DNA of 64,000 bases from Methanonatronarchaeum sp. AMET-Sl (GCF_029854155.1 NZ_CP122958.1:328001-392000); one strand, 5' to 3'. Counted from the stretch's first letter, positions 8,403 to 19,937 are shown. The notes: a model not told the origin generated them from the letters alone. Made by a program: numbers and translations.

Positions 8403-9392
8403 ATGAATTTTGGAGTGGAATTATTACCGAATCGGCCTGTTAAAGAGGTTGTTGAGCTTGGTTGTAGGCAGGAGGAGATGGGTGTTGATCAGTTGTGGGT
8501 TGCTGATCACTTTAACAACAGGAATATCTATTGTGTTTTAACTGGGATTGCTCTTAAAACCAGTTCTGTAACTCTTGGCCCTGGTGTGACCAATCCTTAT
8601 GTTGTTCATCCAGGCATTACTGCCTCAGCTATATCTACAGTTGATGAGGTATCTGGTGGTAGAGCGGTGTTAGGTTTGGGTGCTGGTGATCGGACAACGC
8701 TGAATAAACTTGGTTTAGATTGGGATAAACCGGTTAGCCGTACACGTGAATCAATCAATGTTATAAGGAGGTTGGTTGGTGGTGAAAAACTTTCTCATGA
8801 CTGTGAGTTCTTCAAACTAGATTCAGCTAAACTGGATATCCAGCCTACTGAGATACCGATTTATGTTGGGGGTCAGGGCCCTAAAATGCTTGAAATGGCT
8901 GGCATGGTTGGTGACGGTGTTTTAATCAACGCTTCACATCCAAAAGACATCAAAGTTGGGTTAGAACGGGTTTTTAGGGGTAAAGAAAAATCAACCTACA
9001 AACCAAACCGAGAGATAGATATAGCTGCTCACACCTGTTTCTCAATAGATAAAGACCGTGAAAAAGCTTTAAATGCCGTTAAACCAGTTGTAGCGTTCGT
9101 AGCCGCTACCGCTCCAGACAGAGTTATAGAAAGACATAACATCTCCAAAGAACAGCGAGACCAACTTAAAAACAAAATCGAAAAAGACCGGTTTGATGAA
9201 GCTAAAAAACTGGTTACAAACAACATGATAGATGCATTCTCAATATCAGGAACACCGAACGACTGTAAACAACGCATCGAAGAACTAATAAACCAAGGAT
9301 TACAATCAATCGTCTTCGGATCACCATACGGCCCCAAAATAAAACAATCACTCAGCCATCTAGAACCAATCATACAAGAATACAAAAACTAG
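8403..9392 (+). CDS. mer: F420-dependent methylene-tetrahydromethanopterin reductase
   Basis: Mer is a luciferase-like TIM barrel that reduces methylene-H4MPT to methyl-H4MPT with F420H2. Signatures are FGVELLPNRP at the N-terminus, WVADHFNNRN, TLGPGVTNPY and VLGLGAGDR. I chose ATG 8403, preceded by GGTGAAG, over the open frame from 8337, because the family begins at MNFGVELLP. This gives 329 aa, a normal length. Codon style changes near base 9000, from G/T-rich to A/C-rich. The stop is TAG, with TGA three codons later. If the cell lacks the Mtr complex, as some methyl-reducing methanogens do, Mer may mainly serve biosynthesis. Confidence 0.95.
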   Translation: MNFGVELLPNRPVKEVVELGCRQEEMGVDQLWVADHFNNRNIYCVLTGIALKTSSVTLGPGVTNPYVVHPGITASAISTVDEVSGGRAVLGLGAGDRTTLNKLGLDWDKPVSRTRESINVIRRLVGGEKLSHDCEFFKLDSAKLDIQPTEIPIYVGGQGPKMLEMAGMVGDGVLINASHPKDIKVGLERVFRGKEKSTYKPNREIDIAAHTCFSIDKDREKALNAVKPVVAFVAATAPDRVIERHNISKEQRDQLKNKIEKDRFDEAKKLVTNNMIDAFSISGTPNDCKQRIEELINQGLQSIVFGSPYGPKIKQSLSHLEPIIQEYKN

Positions 9393-9397
9393 CCAAA

Positions 9398-9429
9398 GTG
9401 ACATTCTTCCCCGAAATAAAAGAATGGGT
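9398..9429 (+). repeat. GTGAC-type repeat and hairpin after mer, copy 4
   Basis: The sequence starts GTGACATTCTTCCCCG. It folds with arms CATTCTT (9402-9408) and AAGAATG (9420-9426). It lies just after the mer stop, so it could act in transcript ending. Its opening matches the other GTGAC copies at 285, 5706 and 6127. Confidence 0.45.
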
Positions 9430-9560
9430 TGTTTAGCTCTGAAAAATAATATACCAAACACTTCACCTACACTATCGATTAGTGGGTGTTGGTTTGGTTG
9501 TTGGGATACCCCTATATTGATATGGGGCTATCTTTGTGTTAACAGGTTTTTTTCTGAGGT

Positions 9561-10169
9561 GTGTTATTTATTAATGTGTTGATTCCTGTATGTCTGGATG
9601 ATCCAAAAACTGGTTTGAGTTCTGTTTTAGGGTTGGAGGAGAGGAGGGAGCTTACTAGATGGATGTTGAGGCGTGTTGTCGAGGTTGCAGGTAGTTTTGG
9701 TAGTGTTTTTGTTGTTTCTCCCAATCGGATTGATGTTGATGGAGCCAGTCATATATATAGTGATAGGGGGCTTAATCCTGATTTGGAGATGGGTATTGAT
9801 AGGGTTGGACTTCCTGTTTTGATATTGCCTTGTGACATTCCTTTGATAGAGAAAAGTGATTTAGGTTGTTTGGTTGGTTGTGGTGAGGATGTTGTGATCT
9901 CTCCTGGTGATAGAGGTGGGACCAATGGTTTGTTGTTGAGGAAGAGAATCAAGTTACAGTACAACGGGGAGAGTTATAGAAAACATACTGAGAATGCGTT
10001 GGAAAAGGGTTTTTCGGTTAAGAGTGTTTGTTTAAATAATGTTTTTAGAGATATAGATAGTCCATGTGACCTATCTTACCTACTTAAGTTTGTGATTGAA
10101 AATAATTTGGAGTTGAATGAATTGTCTGAAGAAATAGTTGGTAAAATCGATTTAAGGTGTAGACCGTGA
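9561..10169 (+). CDS. cofC: 2-phospho-L-lactate guanylyltransferase (F420 side chain)
   Basis: CofC activates 2-phospholactate (or phosphoenolpyruvate) with GTP so that CofD can transfer it to FO. Family features are the N-terminal VLIPVCLDDPKTGLSSVLG with the KTGLS turn, then ILPCDIPLI holding the metal-binding Asp, then SPGDRGGTNGLLL and DIDSPCDL near the C-terminus. The length of 202 aa is typical. The start is GTG 9561, with GAGG shortly upstream; GTG 9576 is an alternative. Its stop overlaps the next start (GTGA), so it is translated with the radical SAM gene that follows. Confidence 0.9.
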   Translation: MLFINVLIPVCLDDPKTGLSSVLGLEERRELTRWMLRRVVEVAGSFGSVFVVSPNRIDVDGASHIYSDRGLNPDLEMGIDRVGLPVLILPCDIPLIEKSDLGCLVGCGEDVVISPGDRGGTNGLLLRKRIKLQYNGESYRKHTENALEKGFSVKSVCLNNVFRDIDSPCDLSYLLKFVIENNLELNELSEEIVGKIDLRCRP

Positions 10170-11584
10170 AGGTTTTGTTAGTGCATCCTCACGCTGCGGA
10201 GGAACTTATCTTCAAAAAGGTTATTGGGCTACAGATGCAGCCTATAGGGCTTGGATATATAGCTTCTTCCCTACAACAAAACGGACATGAAGTCCGCATA
10301 ATGGATATGCCCGCAGAAAAAAAAGACAGCCAAGACTTTATAGATGAATTGAAGCATTACCGACCCGATGTAGTTGGGATGTATATAGCGACATATAGGT
10401 CTGAAAACGCATTGAAGTTATTGGAGATGGCTAAAAAAACAGTTCCTGGAATTAAAACTGTTTGTGGTGGCCCACACTCAAGTATGGTTGCTGAAGAACT
10501 TGTGGAAGAGAGTTGTGTTGACGTAGTTGTTTGTGGTGAAGGAGAAATCACTATAAAGAAGGTTGTTGATTCATTTAACTCTGGAAGTGATTTAGGTAAT
10601 ATTAAGGGAGTTGTGTTTAAACGGGGTGGTAGTGTTGTTGCAACTGAACCACGTCCATTGATCGAGGACCTTGACCGTTTACCTTGGCCCAGTCGAAACC
10701 TATTCGATCGTGATAGATATCGTTTGATGGATCACCTGAACATTGCGACGATTGTTAGCAGTCGGGGTTGTACTTATGGCTGTAATTACTGTACAGTACC
10801 GGCTTTGTATGGGAATCGATGGCGAGCTAGGTCGCCAATGGATGTTGTAGATGAAATGGAGCATGTTCAAAATAAATATGACCCTGATATCTTGATGTTT
10901 CTTGACGACAACTTCGATCTAGAGGATGACCGGGTTTGGGAGATCTGTGAAGAGATAGATAGACGTAACCTAGAACTGGATTGGGGTTGTCTAAGTGGTG
11001 GTCTGCAGGATGGTAAGCCTGGGTTAACTAAAAGAATGAGTGAGGTTGGTTGCAGGGTCATTGGATATAACTTAGAGACAGGTTCTCAGAAATCAATAGA
11101 TACATTGAATAGAGGTGTCTCTCTGGATCAAGCAAGAGAAGCACTTAAATTAAGTGGGGACCTGGGTATGATACGTATCCTCAACATAGTGATCGGTTTC
11201 CCTGGAGAAACTAGGGAAGATATCCAGCAAAGCATCGATTTTGCTAAAGAAGTTAATGTTGAATTCCCCCTGTTCTTCCTTCCAACCCCCTACCCAGGAA
11301 CAGATTTTCATAGAACAGCCAAAAGACAGGGAATGATAGAAGAACTGGATTGGGAAAAATATACCACTGCTAACCCAGTAATAGAAACCGAGTATCTAGA
11401 TCTAGATACATTAAGAAGTCTTAACCGTCAGGCCTATAGGGAATGCTATCTCTCTTTTGAATCGATACCACGCTATACAAAAATGACGAAAAACGTAATA
11501 AAAGACGGGTGGGTCGGACTGAAAGACATTCCACAACTCATGGTTGGCGGAGGAATTATGTTCATGAACATAACACGGTTCTAA
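10166..11584 (+). CDS. B12-binding-domain radical SAM protein
   Basis: The N-terminal 130 residues form a cobalamin-binding Rossmann-like domain (KVLLVHPHAAEE, PIGLGYIASSLQQNGHEV, VCGGPHSS, VVCGEGE). The radical SAM domain carries SSRGCTYGCNYCTVP. Class B members carry out methylations or ring formations on unreactive carbons. The C-terminal part has IGFPGETREDI and FFLPTPYPGT, usual for this class. The exact substrate cannot be read. The GTGA overlap with cofC suggests a shared pathway, such as cofactor modification, but this is inferred from position only. Confidence 0.85.
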   Translation: MKVLLVHPHAAEELIFKKVIGLQMQPIGLGYIASSLQQNGHEVRIMDMPAEKKDSQDFIDELKHYRPDVVGMYIATYRSENALKLLEMAKKTVPGIKTVCGGPHSSMVAEELVEESCVDVVVCGEGEITIKKVVDSFNSGSDLGNIKGVVFKRGGSVVATEPRPLIEDLDRLPWPSRNLFDRDRYRLMDHLNIATIVSSRGCTYGCNYCTVPALYGNRWRARSPMDVVDEMEHVQNKYDPDILMFLDDNFDLEDDRVWEICEEIDRRNLELDWGCLSGGLQDGKPGLTKRMSEVGCRVIGYNLETGSQKSIDTLNRGVSLDQAREALKLSGDLGMIRILNIVIGFPGETREDIQQSIDFAKEVNVEFPLFFLPTPYPGTDFHRTAKRQGMIEELDWEKYTTANPVIETEYLDLDTLRSLNRQAYRECYLSFESIPRYTKMTKNVIKDGWVGLKDIPQLMVGGGIMFMNITRF

Positions 11585-11630
11585 ACAAAATGTGCTTAAA
11601 AAAATAGAAAGTTTCATGAATGTTGTTGAC

Positions 11631-11658
11631 CCCCTAACAGGGGTTATTATATTTTTTT
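11631..11658 (+). terminator. Possible terminator after the radical SAM gene
   Basis: The arms CCCCT (11631-11635) and AGGGG (11639-11643) enclose a three-base loop, and a run of seven T follows at 11651-11657. It lies about 45 bases after the radical SAM stop. The upstream GTTGACCCCC also matches the outer part of the ORB-like box at 58291. Confidence 0.4.
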
Positions 11659-11673
11659 GATTGTGTTTTTCAG

Positions 11674-11857
<184 letters not shown>

Positions 11858-11860
11858 CCT

Positions 11861-13084
11861 ATGGAAGATTCATCTAGTATTTTCGATAAATTACTCGAAG
11901 AAGACGGTATTTTTGAAAACAAAGAGATTTTAAGGCCTTCTTATACTCCAAATAAACTTCCTCATAGAAGCAAACAGGTTAACGAGATTGCGAGGATCCT
12001 TGTACCAGCCCTGAAAGGCGAAACACCCTCAAACATCCTTATTTATGGAAAAACAGGGACTGGGAAAACTGTTGCCGTTAAACACGTTGGCCGTGAACTT
12101 GAAAAGAAGGGCGAAGAACTGAATGTAGACTGCAGCGTCATATACCTGAACTGTAAGGTAGTGGACACACAGTACAGAGCATTAGCCCACATAGCCCGAC
12201 ATTTCGATAAAGACGTCCCCCTAACCGGATGGCCTACAGACCAAGTATACCACGAACTAAAAGACGCTTTAGACGAACGTAAAAAAGTCGCCACGATAAT
12301 GCTTGACGAAATCGACAGAATAATAGGTAAAAGTGGAGACGACATACTCTACAACCTCAGCAGAATCAACAGCGACCTCGAAAGATCCAAAGTAAGCATC
12401 ATCGGGATATCAAACGACCTAAAATTCACCGAAGTACTTGACCCCAGAATAAAAAGCTCATTAGGAGAAGAAGACATAATCTTCCCACCATACAACGCAG
12501 ACCAACTACGAGACATACTACAACAAAGAGCAGAGAGAGCAATAAAAGAAGGAGCAATAAACAGTGAAGTAATACCATTATGCGCAGCCTTCGCAGCCCA
12601 AGAACACGGAGACGCCAGAAGAGCACTCGACCTCCTACGTGTATCAGGAGAGCTAGCAGAAAAAAATGGAGAAACAATACTACCAGAACACGTAAGAAAA
12701 GCACAAGAAAAAATCGAGTTAGACCGCGTACTCGAAGTAGTCCGGACATTACCAACACAATCAAAAGCAGTTCTACTAGCAATAGTAAAACACCAAGAAT
12801 GCGACCGCGAAAACCTCACAACAGGCGAAGTATACGAAATGTACAAAAAACTAGCCCGAAAAATCGATATAGAAACACTCACCCAAAGAAGAATCACCGA
12901 CCTAATCTCAGAACTAGACATGCTTGGAATCATAAACGCAGTAGTAGTCAGCAAAGGCCGTTATGGAAGAACAAAAGAAATCTCAATGAACATGTCAACA
13001 GACGAAATACAAAACGTACTACTAAACGACTACCGGCTCCAGAATCTCAAAGATTATTGCCCATCAACACAAAGTAAGTTATGA
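11861..13084 (+). CDS. cdc6: Origin recognition and helicase-loading ATPase Orc1/Cdc6
   Basis: This AAA+ initiator binds origin recognition boxes and helps load MCM. Walker A is GKTGTGKT (about residues 63-70), Walker B is IMLDEIDRI, sensor 1 is IIGISNDL, and the sensor 2 region is HGDARRALDLLRVSGE. A winged-helix DNA-binding domain occupies the last 100 residues. I start at ATG 11861 (MEDSSSIFD), since the longer open frame runs into ORB-like box C. The protein is 407 aa, normal for the family. ORB-like boxes lie within 190 bases upstream. The stop overlaps the next start (ATGA). Confidence 0.96.
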   Translation: MEDSSSIFDKLLEEDGIFENKEILRPSYTPNKLPHRSKQVNEIARILVPALKGETPSNILIYGKTGTGKTVAVKHVGRELEKKGEELNVDCSVIYLNCKVVDTQYRALAHIARHFDKDVPLTGWPTDQVYHELKDALDERKKVATIMLDEIDRIIGKSGDDILYNLSRINSDLERSKVSIIGISNDLKFTEVLDPRIKSSLGEEDIIFPPYNADQLRDILQQRAERAIKEGAINSEVIPLCAAFAAQEHGDARRALDLLRVSGELAEKNGETILPEHVRKAQEKIELDRVLEVVRTLPTQSKAVLLAIVKHQECDRENLTTGEVYEMYKKLARKIDIETLTQRRITDLISELDMLGIINAVVVSKGRYGRTKEISMNMSTDEIQNVLLNDYRLQNLKDYCPSTQSKL

Positions 13085-13578
13085 TGTATAAGGACCAGAG
13101 AATAGCCGTCTTTATTGACAGCCAAAACATGTACCACTCAACCAAAAGCCTATACAACAAAAACCTGAACTACAACAAAATTCTTGAATACGCAGTGGAC
13201 GGCCGTAAACTCATAAGAGCAATAGCCTACGTAGTAAAAGCAGACACATCCGAAGAAGAAACCTTCTTCGACGCACTCAAAGACATCGGATTCGAAATCA
13301 AAATCAAAGAACTCAAAGTATACTACGACGGAACAAAAAAAGGCGATTGGGACATGGGTATAGCAATAGATGCAATGGCCCTCGCAAACAAAGTAGACGT
13401 AATCATACTTGTAACCGGAGACGGAGACTTCACAGCACTCGTAGAAACCCTAAAAGCAAAAGGCGTTCGCGTAGAAGTAATAAGCTTTAAAAGAAGTACA
13501 TCAAAAGAACTCACAGAGGCAGCTACAAAATACACCGATATTGAATCCCTGGATGAACATCAAGACTTCCTTCTCTAA
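13081..13578 (+). CDS. NYN-domain (LabA/DUF88-type) putative ribonuclease
   Basis: The NYN fold is PIN-like. Its acidic residues appear in VFIDSQNMY near the start, in KKGDWDMGIAIDAM and in LVTGDGDFTALVETLKAKG. Relatives include LabA-like proteins and RNases. At 165 aa this is a single domain. The start at 13081 overlaps the cdc6 stop, so it is translationally coupled to the initiator. The last 56 bases overlap tail-to-tail with the signal peptidase gene on the other strand. The role is unknown; coupling to cdc6 hints at a link with replication or RNA turnover. Confidence 0.85.
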   Translation: MMYKDQRIAVFIDSQNMYHSTKSLYNKNLNYNKILEYAVDGRKLIRAIAYVVKADTSEEETFFDALKDIGFEIKIKELKVYYDGTKKGDWDMGIAIDAMALANKVDVIILVTGDGDFTALVETLKAKGVRVEVISFKRSTSKELTEAATKYTDIESLDEHQDFLL

Positions 13579-14101
13579 CCTCATCCATACCCAAAGTCAA
13601 CCTACCCAGATATGGAACACTACAAACAGCCTTACCCTCAATCCACTCAGGCTTAATAGGCTGGTTCTCAAACAAAGACTTCTGATCAATCTCACGGTTA
13701 TTATCCCCCATCGTTATATAACCAGAGTACGGAGCCTCAGGACCCCCACTCCACATCGGATCTCCCTCATCAACCCAATACATAGCCCGATGCAACACAC
13801 TCCGATCATCACCAGGAACCGAAAAAACAATAACATCACCAGGCAACCCAAAACTGGTTTCATTCAACTCAACAGCCTCCTCAGCCGAAACAACCTTATC
13901 CGTAGACTTCAACAAAACAAGATCCCCCTCATCAATATTAGGCTCCATACTCGGACTCTCAACAGCGACAAACGGAGGCCACAACCCAGAATAAAGATAT
14001 AAAACCGAAACAACAACCAACAAACCGGCAACAGCAATACCTAGATCCCGCAAAAACAACACATACCAAGGCCGGCCCTCACCAGAACTACCTGAAGACA
14101 T
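13523..14101 (-). CDS. Archaeal type I signal peptidase
   Basis: This membrane protease cleaves signal peptides from secreted proteins. One transmembrane helix (about residues 16-41, LGIAVAGLLVVVSVLYLYSG) is followed by the catalytic Ser in VESPSMEPN, the His-Arg pair in SVLHRAMYW and the Asp-containing box GYITMGDNNREIDQ. This is the Ser/His/Asp archaeal and ER type, not the Ser/Lys bacterial type. It has 192 aa and lacks a second C-terminal helix. The stop is TAG, with TGA three codons later. The end overlaps the NYN gene by 56 bases. Confidence 0.93.
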   Translation of the reverse strand: MSSGSSGEGRPWYVLFLRDLGIAVAGLLVVVSVLYLYSGLWPPFVAVESPSMEPNIDEGDLVLLKSTDKVVSAEEAVELNETSFGLPGDVIVFSVPGDDRSVLHRAMYWVDEGDPMWSGGPEAPYSGYITMGDNNREIDQKSLFENQPIKPEWIEGKAVCSVPYLGRLTLGMDEVREGSLDVHPGIQYRCIL

Positions 14102-14152
14102 CTAATCAAAGAACTTTATAACCTATACAGAAATAAAATATTTGGAAAACCA

Positions 14153-15793
14153 ATGGAAATACTCGAAAAATGCATATCAAAAGGAGTCTTCCTACACCCA
14201 GACGCAAAACAAAAACTAGAACAACAGGAAGACCCCAACAAAATAATCGAAAAAATACTCGAAAAATACAGCTTCGAAAACCCAGTTCTACTACCAAAAC
14301 ACATCGAACAATACCTAAAACAAAACCCAAAACAACCACAAAAAACAAAAAAACAAAAACCAGAAGTCAAAGAAATACCACAACCACAAAACCAAACAAC
14401 CAAAACAACCACAAAAACCACAGACACCCAAAAAACCAAATCAATAGACAAATCCACAAAAAACAATCCAGTTGAAGCTGAAACTGAAGCTGAAGCTATT
14501 GATGTGGATGAAAACGATAAAGAGAGGGCTGTAGATATGGAGAGAGATATAGAGGGAGATGGGGGTGTTGTTGTTAAGAGTGATATTACAGGTAGGTCTG
14601 AGTGTGAGGGTGAGTTAAAGAACTTTATTAATTATTTCAATGATCGATATAGTCGTATTAAGAAGGAGATTGGTAAGAGAAACGGCATGCGGAACGTAAG
14701 ACCGATTGAATCAATTAGAGAGGGAAGTCGAGATAGTGTGTCTTTGGTTGGAATGGTTAATGATGTTCGTGATACATCTAATGGTCATAAACTTATTTTA
14801 TTGGAGGATCGAACTGGAGAGGTTCCAGCGCTTGCCTTGAAGCACCGTAGTGATGTTTTTGATGACTCTGAGAAGGTTTTGCAGGATGAAGTTATTGGTG
14901 TTAAGGGAAGTTTATCGGATAACGGCAGTGACCTATTTATTTTAGATGAGATTGTTTGGCCAGACCTCCCGATCACAACTGGAAAGCCAAAGTCAGAGGG
15001 AGATGGCTACATCGCCTTCATTTCAGATGTACATTTCGGTAGCACTACATTTATGGATAGTGCTTGGAATCGTTTTATAGATTGGTTGAATGGTGAGGTT
15101 GGTGGTCCTGAACATAAAAAAACTGTACAGAAAATCAAGTACTTATGTATAGCAGGGGATTTAGTTGAAGGAATCGGTGTCTATCCGGGTCAGAAGAAAG
15201 AACTATCAACTGAGAGTATAACTGAGCAATACAGGGAGGCGGCTCGACAACTAAATCGAGTTCCATCTCACATAAATATAATAATAAGTCCTGGAAACCA
15301 CGACGCCGTTAGGCAGGCTGAGCCACAGCCAGCTCTAGATGAAGAGATACAGAAACAATTCGATCGCGAAAACCTCACTTTTATTGGAAATCCAACAACG
15401 ATAGAGATAGAGGGTGTTGAGATAGTTGTATACCACGGTCGGTCACTAGACGACTTAATCGCTGAACTCCCAGACTGTAGTTATGAAAAACCAGCTAACG
15501 CGATGAAAGAGTTTGTAAGAAGACGGCATCTATCCCCTATCTATGGGAAAAAAACACCGATCGCCCCAGAAAACCAAGACTATCTATTCGTAGACCACCC
15601 TGACATAATACACTGCGGCCACGTACATAAGTTCGGAGTTGATAAACATAAAGGAGTTAACTTATTCAACACAGGTACCTGGCAAAAACAAACAAAGTTC
15701 CAGAAAAAAAAGGGAATCAAACCCGATCCCGGAAGAGTCGTGTTGTACGACCTAAACAACCACGAACCAAAGATAGTGAAGTTCTGCAACTAA
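14153..15793 (+). CDS. polB: DNA polymerase D small subunit (DP1, exonuclease)
   Basis: DP1 is the proofreading subunit of the archaeal replicative polymerase D. The N-terminal helical domain (about 1-60) is followed by a low-complexity Lys/Gln/Thr linker, an OB fold (VSLVGMVNDVRD) and a calcineurin-like phosphoesterase domain with ISDVHFGS, IAGDLVEG, SPGNHDA, VYHGRS and HCGHVHKFG. These are the metal-binding motifs of an active 3'-5' nuclease. The protein is 546 aa. Codon style switches sharply near 14475, from A/C-rich in the N-terminal and linker part to G/T-rich in the rest. It lies 1.1 kb from cdc6, and its partner polC is 4 kb away. Confidence 0.96.
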   Translation: MEILEKCISKGVFLHPDAKQKLEQQEDPNKIIEKILEKYSFENPVLLPKHIEQYLKQNPKQPQKTKKQKPEVKEIPQPQNQTTKTTTKTTDTQKTKSIDKSTKNNPVEAETEAEAIDVDENDKERAVDMERDIEGDGGVVVKSDITGRSECEGELKNFINYFNDRYSRIKKEIGKRNGMRNVRPIESIREGSRDSVSLVGMVNDVRDTSNGHKLILLEDRTGEVPALALKHRSDVFDDSEKVLQDEVIGVKGSLSDNGSDLFILDEIVWPDLPITTGKPKSEGDGYIAFISDVHFGSTTFMDSAWNRFIDWLNGEVGGPEHKKTVQKIKYLCIAGDLVEGIGVYPGQKKELSTESITEQYREAARQLNRVPSHINIIISPGNHDAVRQAEPQPALDEEIQKQFDRENLTFIGNPTTIEIEGVEIVVYHGRSLDDLIAELPDCSYEKPANAMKEFVRRRHLSPIYGKKTPIAPENQDYLFVDHPDIIHCGHVHKFGVDKHKGVNLFNTGTWQKQTKFQKKKGIKPDPGRVVLYDLNNHEPKIVKFCN

Positions 15794-15812
15794 ACAAACA
15801 ATGTGATATTAA

Positions 15813-16898
15813 ATGCGTGTATACCACGGCACCGTCTACAAAAACAATCTAGAACCGATAGATGGCTACGTAATAACAAAAAACGGCTATATCGATGAGG
15901 TGGGTGAGGGAAAACCACCAACCCCCCCAGATATAACCGGTACAATAATACCCTCATTCATTAACGCCCACAGCCATCTAGGAGATTCAAGCCTCAAAGT
16001 AGATCCAGATAAATATTCATTAAGGGAGTTGGTTGGGCCAGGTGGAATAAAAGAAAAAGGCCTAGAACGATTGAGCCAAAAAGAATTGATAGCTGGAATG
16101 AAAAGATCACTAAAGAAAGGAATTAGTGAGGGCACCACACATTATCTAGACTATCGGGAAGGCGGTTTAGAGGGGATAAAAGCACTTAAAAAAGCAAGTG
16201 AAACAACAAAAGCCAAGACAAAGATATATGGACGTCCCACCGAGATAACCAAAAAAAACATCAAGCAGGTTGTTGAGTATGGAGATGGAGTTGGTTTAAG
16301 TAGCGTATGTGATTACACACCAAAAGAACTAGAGATCTTAAAGAAAGAACTTACCGAACCAAAAAAAACATCGATCGGTTTACATGCCGGTGAATCTAAG
16401 ACAAACCAAAAAAAATCCATCGAACGATACGGTCGTTCAGAAATTCAACGTTCCCTAGATTTCAAACCCAACCACCTGGTCCACCTAACAAACCCACTAC
16501 AAGACGACATAAAAACGGTCTACAACAACCAGGTAGGTATAGTGGTATGTCCCCGCTCCAACGAGATAACAAAATCGGGAAAACCACCAATTAAAAAAAT
16601 GATAGAAAAAGGGTTGTTGGTTGGGTTAGGAACCGATAACGCGATGTTATGCAGCCCATCAATACTAGATGAAGCACGTTACCTATACCAAAAACACGAT
16701 CTAAATCCAAAAACGGTTTTAAAGCTATCCACCATAAATGGAGGAAAAATTATTGGAGTTGACAACAGAATAATTCAGGGTAATAGGACCAATATTATGG
16801 TGATTGAAGAAGTAAATATGGGTATAAAGGCCCTGCTTGAAGGATGTGCATCAATTGCCACCGTAATCAGCGGTCTGGATGTGATTGAAAATGTATAA
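15813..16898 (+). CDS. Amidohydrolase-family metal-dependent hydrolase
   Basis: This TIM-barrel amidohydrolase has the metal motif [13 protein letters not shown] (about residues 49-61), later His residues in SIGLHAGES and HLVHLTN, and the metal Asp in [10 protein letters not shown]. The layout matches the cytosine deaminase/chlorohydrolase superfamily. The length of 361 aa is slightly short. The substrate is unknown. ATG 15813 starts 19 bases after polB, and the gene overlaps the universal stress protein gene by 8 bases, so it may be read with both neighbours. Confidence 0.85.
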   Translation: MRVYHGTVYKNNLEPIDGYVITKNGYIDEVGEGKPPTPPDITGTIIPSFINAHSHLGDSSLKVDPDKYSLRELVGPGGIKEKGLERLSQKELIAGMKRSLKKGISEGTTHYLDYREGGLEGIKALKKASETTKAKTKIYGRPTEITKKNIKQVVEYGDGVGLSSVCDYTPKELEILKKELTEPKKTSIGLHAGESKTNQKKSIERYGRSEIQRSLDFKPNHLVHLTNPLQDDIKTVYNNQVGIVVCPRSNEITKSGKPPIKKMIEKGLLVGLGTDNAMLCSPSILDEARYLYQKHDLNPKTVLKLSTINGGKIIGVDNRIIQGNRTNIMVIEEVNMGIKALLEGCASIATVISGLDVIENV

Positions 16899-17322
16899 TA
16901 GAATTTTAATACCCAACGATGGTTCGGAAAAAACTGAAGAAGCCATCGAAGAAGGTATAGAACTCGCAGAACTAACTGGAGCAGAACTACACACAATATT
17001 CGTAGTTAACATAACTACATTCGAAAACATACCTGAAACAGGTGTATGGAACCAGACAAAAGAAATTATTAAAAAAGAAGGTGAAGCTGCAAACCGTGAA
17101 GTAAAGAGAAAATGTGAAGACGTTGGAGTTAAATGTAAATCAGAGATATTGAGCGGTAAACCACATACCGAGATACTTAATTATGCAAAAAAGAACAAAA
17201 TCGACCTAATCGTAATGGGGACAACCAGCAAGAAAGGTGTAGATAAATTCCTTCTTGGCAGTGTAGCTGAAAAAGTATTAAGGTCATCAGAAAGCCCAGT
17301 CATGGTAGTTAGGTCAAATTAA
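16891..17322 (+). CDS. Universal stress protein, UspA family
   Basis: A single Usp domain begins [17 protein letters not shown], with [11 protein letters not shown] near residue 110 and the ATP-binding loop [21 protein letters not shown] at the end, so it probably binds ATP. I prefer ATG 16891 over TTG 16885. It overlaps the amidohydrolase stop by 8 bases and lies 17 bases before the CBS-domain gene, suggesting one operon. Its specific role is not evident. Confidence 0.92.
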   Translation: MYNRILIPNDGSEKTEEAIEEGIELAELTGAELHTIFVVNITTFENIPETGVWNQTKEIIKKEGEAANREVKRKCEDVGVKCKSEILSGKPHTEILNYAKKNKIDLIVMGTTSKKGVDKFLLGSVAEKVLRSSESPVMVVRSN

Positions 17323-17339
17323 CGGTTTGGTGAATCAAC

Positions 17340-18179
17340 ATGAAGGTAAAAGAGATAATGTCAACGGACGTTGAAGTTGCAGAGGTACCTGGAACAGTTG
17401 AAGAGGTCTTTGGGTTATTCAAAAACGGACAACACTCCGGACTTCCAGTAATAAAAGAAGGAACAAAAAAAGTCGTAGGAATCATAACAAGAAGCGACCT
17501 ACTAAAAAACCCACATGAAGACCAGATAGCGATGCTGATGACACGAGACCCAGTTGTAATTCCAGAAAACGAAGACATTACAGAAGCAGCTAAACTAATC
17601 CTAAGACACGACATAAGAAGAATACCAGTAGTAAGCAATGAAGAAATAACGGGAATAATATCAGTAGCAGACCTCGTCAAAGTAATACCCGACATGGAGA
17701 TAGAGGGAACTGTAACCGAATACGCAAACGGCCACTGCACATCAAGCTGGACAAACACACCCGTCCCAATAATAGGCGAAATAATGCGGCTATCAAACTC
17801 CGACTCAATCCCATTACTAAACGATGAATGCAAAGTCGGTGGAATAATATCCGACACCGACCTCGTCAAGGCATTCGAATTAGAAGAAAGCCTCGAAAAA
17901 TCAAATATGGGTGCAGCATCAGACGAAAACGAATGGACATGGGATGGAGTAAGAGACACAATGAAATTCTATTACGGAGTTTCAACACTAAAACTCCCCC
18001 AAGTACCAGTAAAAGAAATAATGACAGAAGACGTAATCACAGTCTACATAGGCGCAGAAATATCAGATTGCGCTAAAAAAATGGCTAGAAACAGCATAGA
18101 ACAAATACCAATACTAGACGAAGACGAAAACCTAATCGGGTTATTAAGAGACCGAGACCTAATAAAATCATTCCTCTAA
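17340..18179 (+). CDS. Four-CBS-domain regulatory protein
   Basis: Four CBS motifs can be read: [13 protein letters not shown] (about 4), [12 protein letters not shown] (about 66), a diverged third copy around residues 120-185, and [16 protein letters not shown] (about 223). CBS pairs bind adenosine nucleotides or S-adenosylmethionine and sense energy state. No enzymatic domain is attached, so it probably acts on a partner. It follows the Usp gene in the same direction. Confidence 0.9.
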   Translation: MKVKEIMSTDVEVAEVPGTVEEVFGLFKNGQHSGLPVIKEGTKKVVGIITRSDLLKNPHEDQIAMLMTRDPVVIPENEDITEAAKLILRHDIRRIPVVSNEEITGIISVADLVKVIPDMEIEGTVTEYANGHCTSSWTNTPVPIIGEIMRLSNSDSIPLLNDECKVGGIISDTDLVKAFELEESLEKSNMGAASDENEWTWDGVRDTMKFYYGVSTLKLPQVPVKEIMTEDVITVYIGAEISDCAKKMARNSIEQIPILDEDENLIGLLRDRDLIKSFL

Positions 18180-18195
18180 AAACAGAGTGGAAACG

Positions 18196-19937
<1,742 letters not shown>

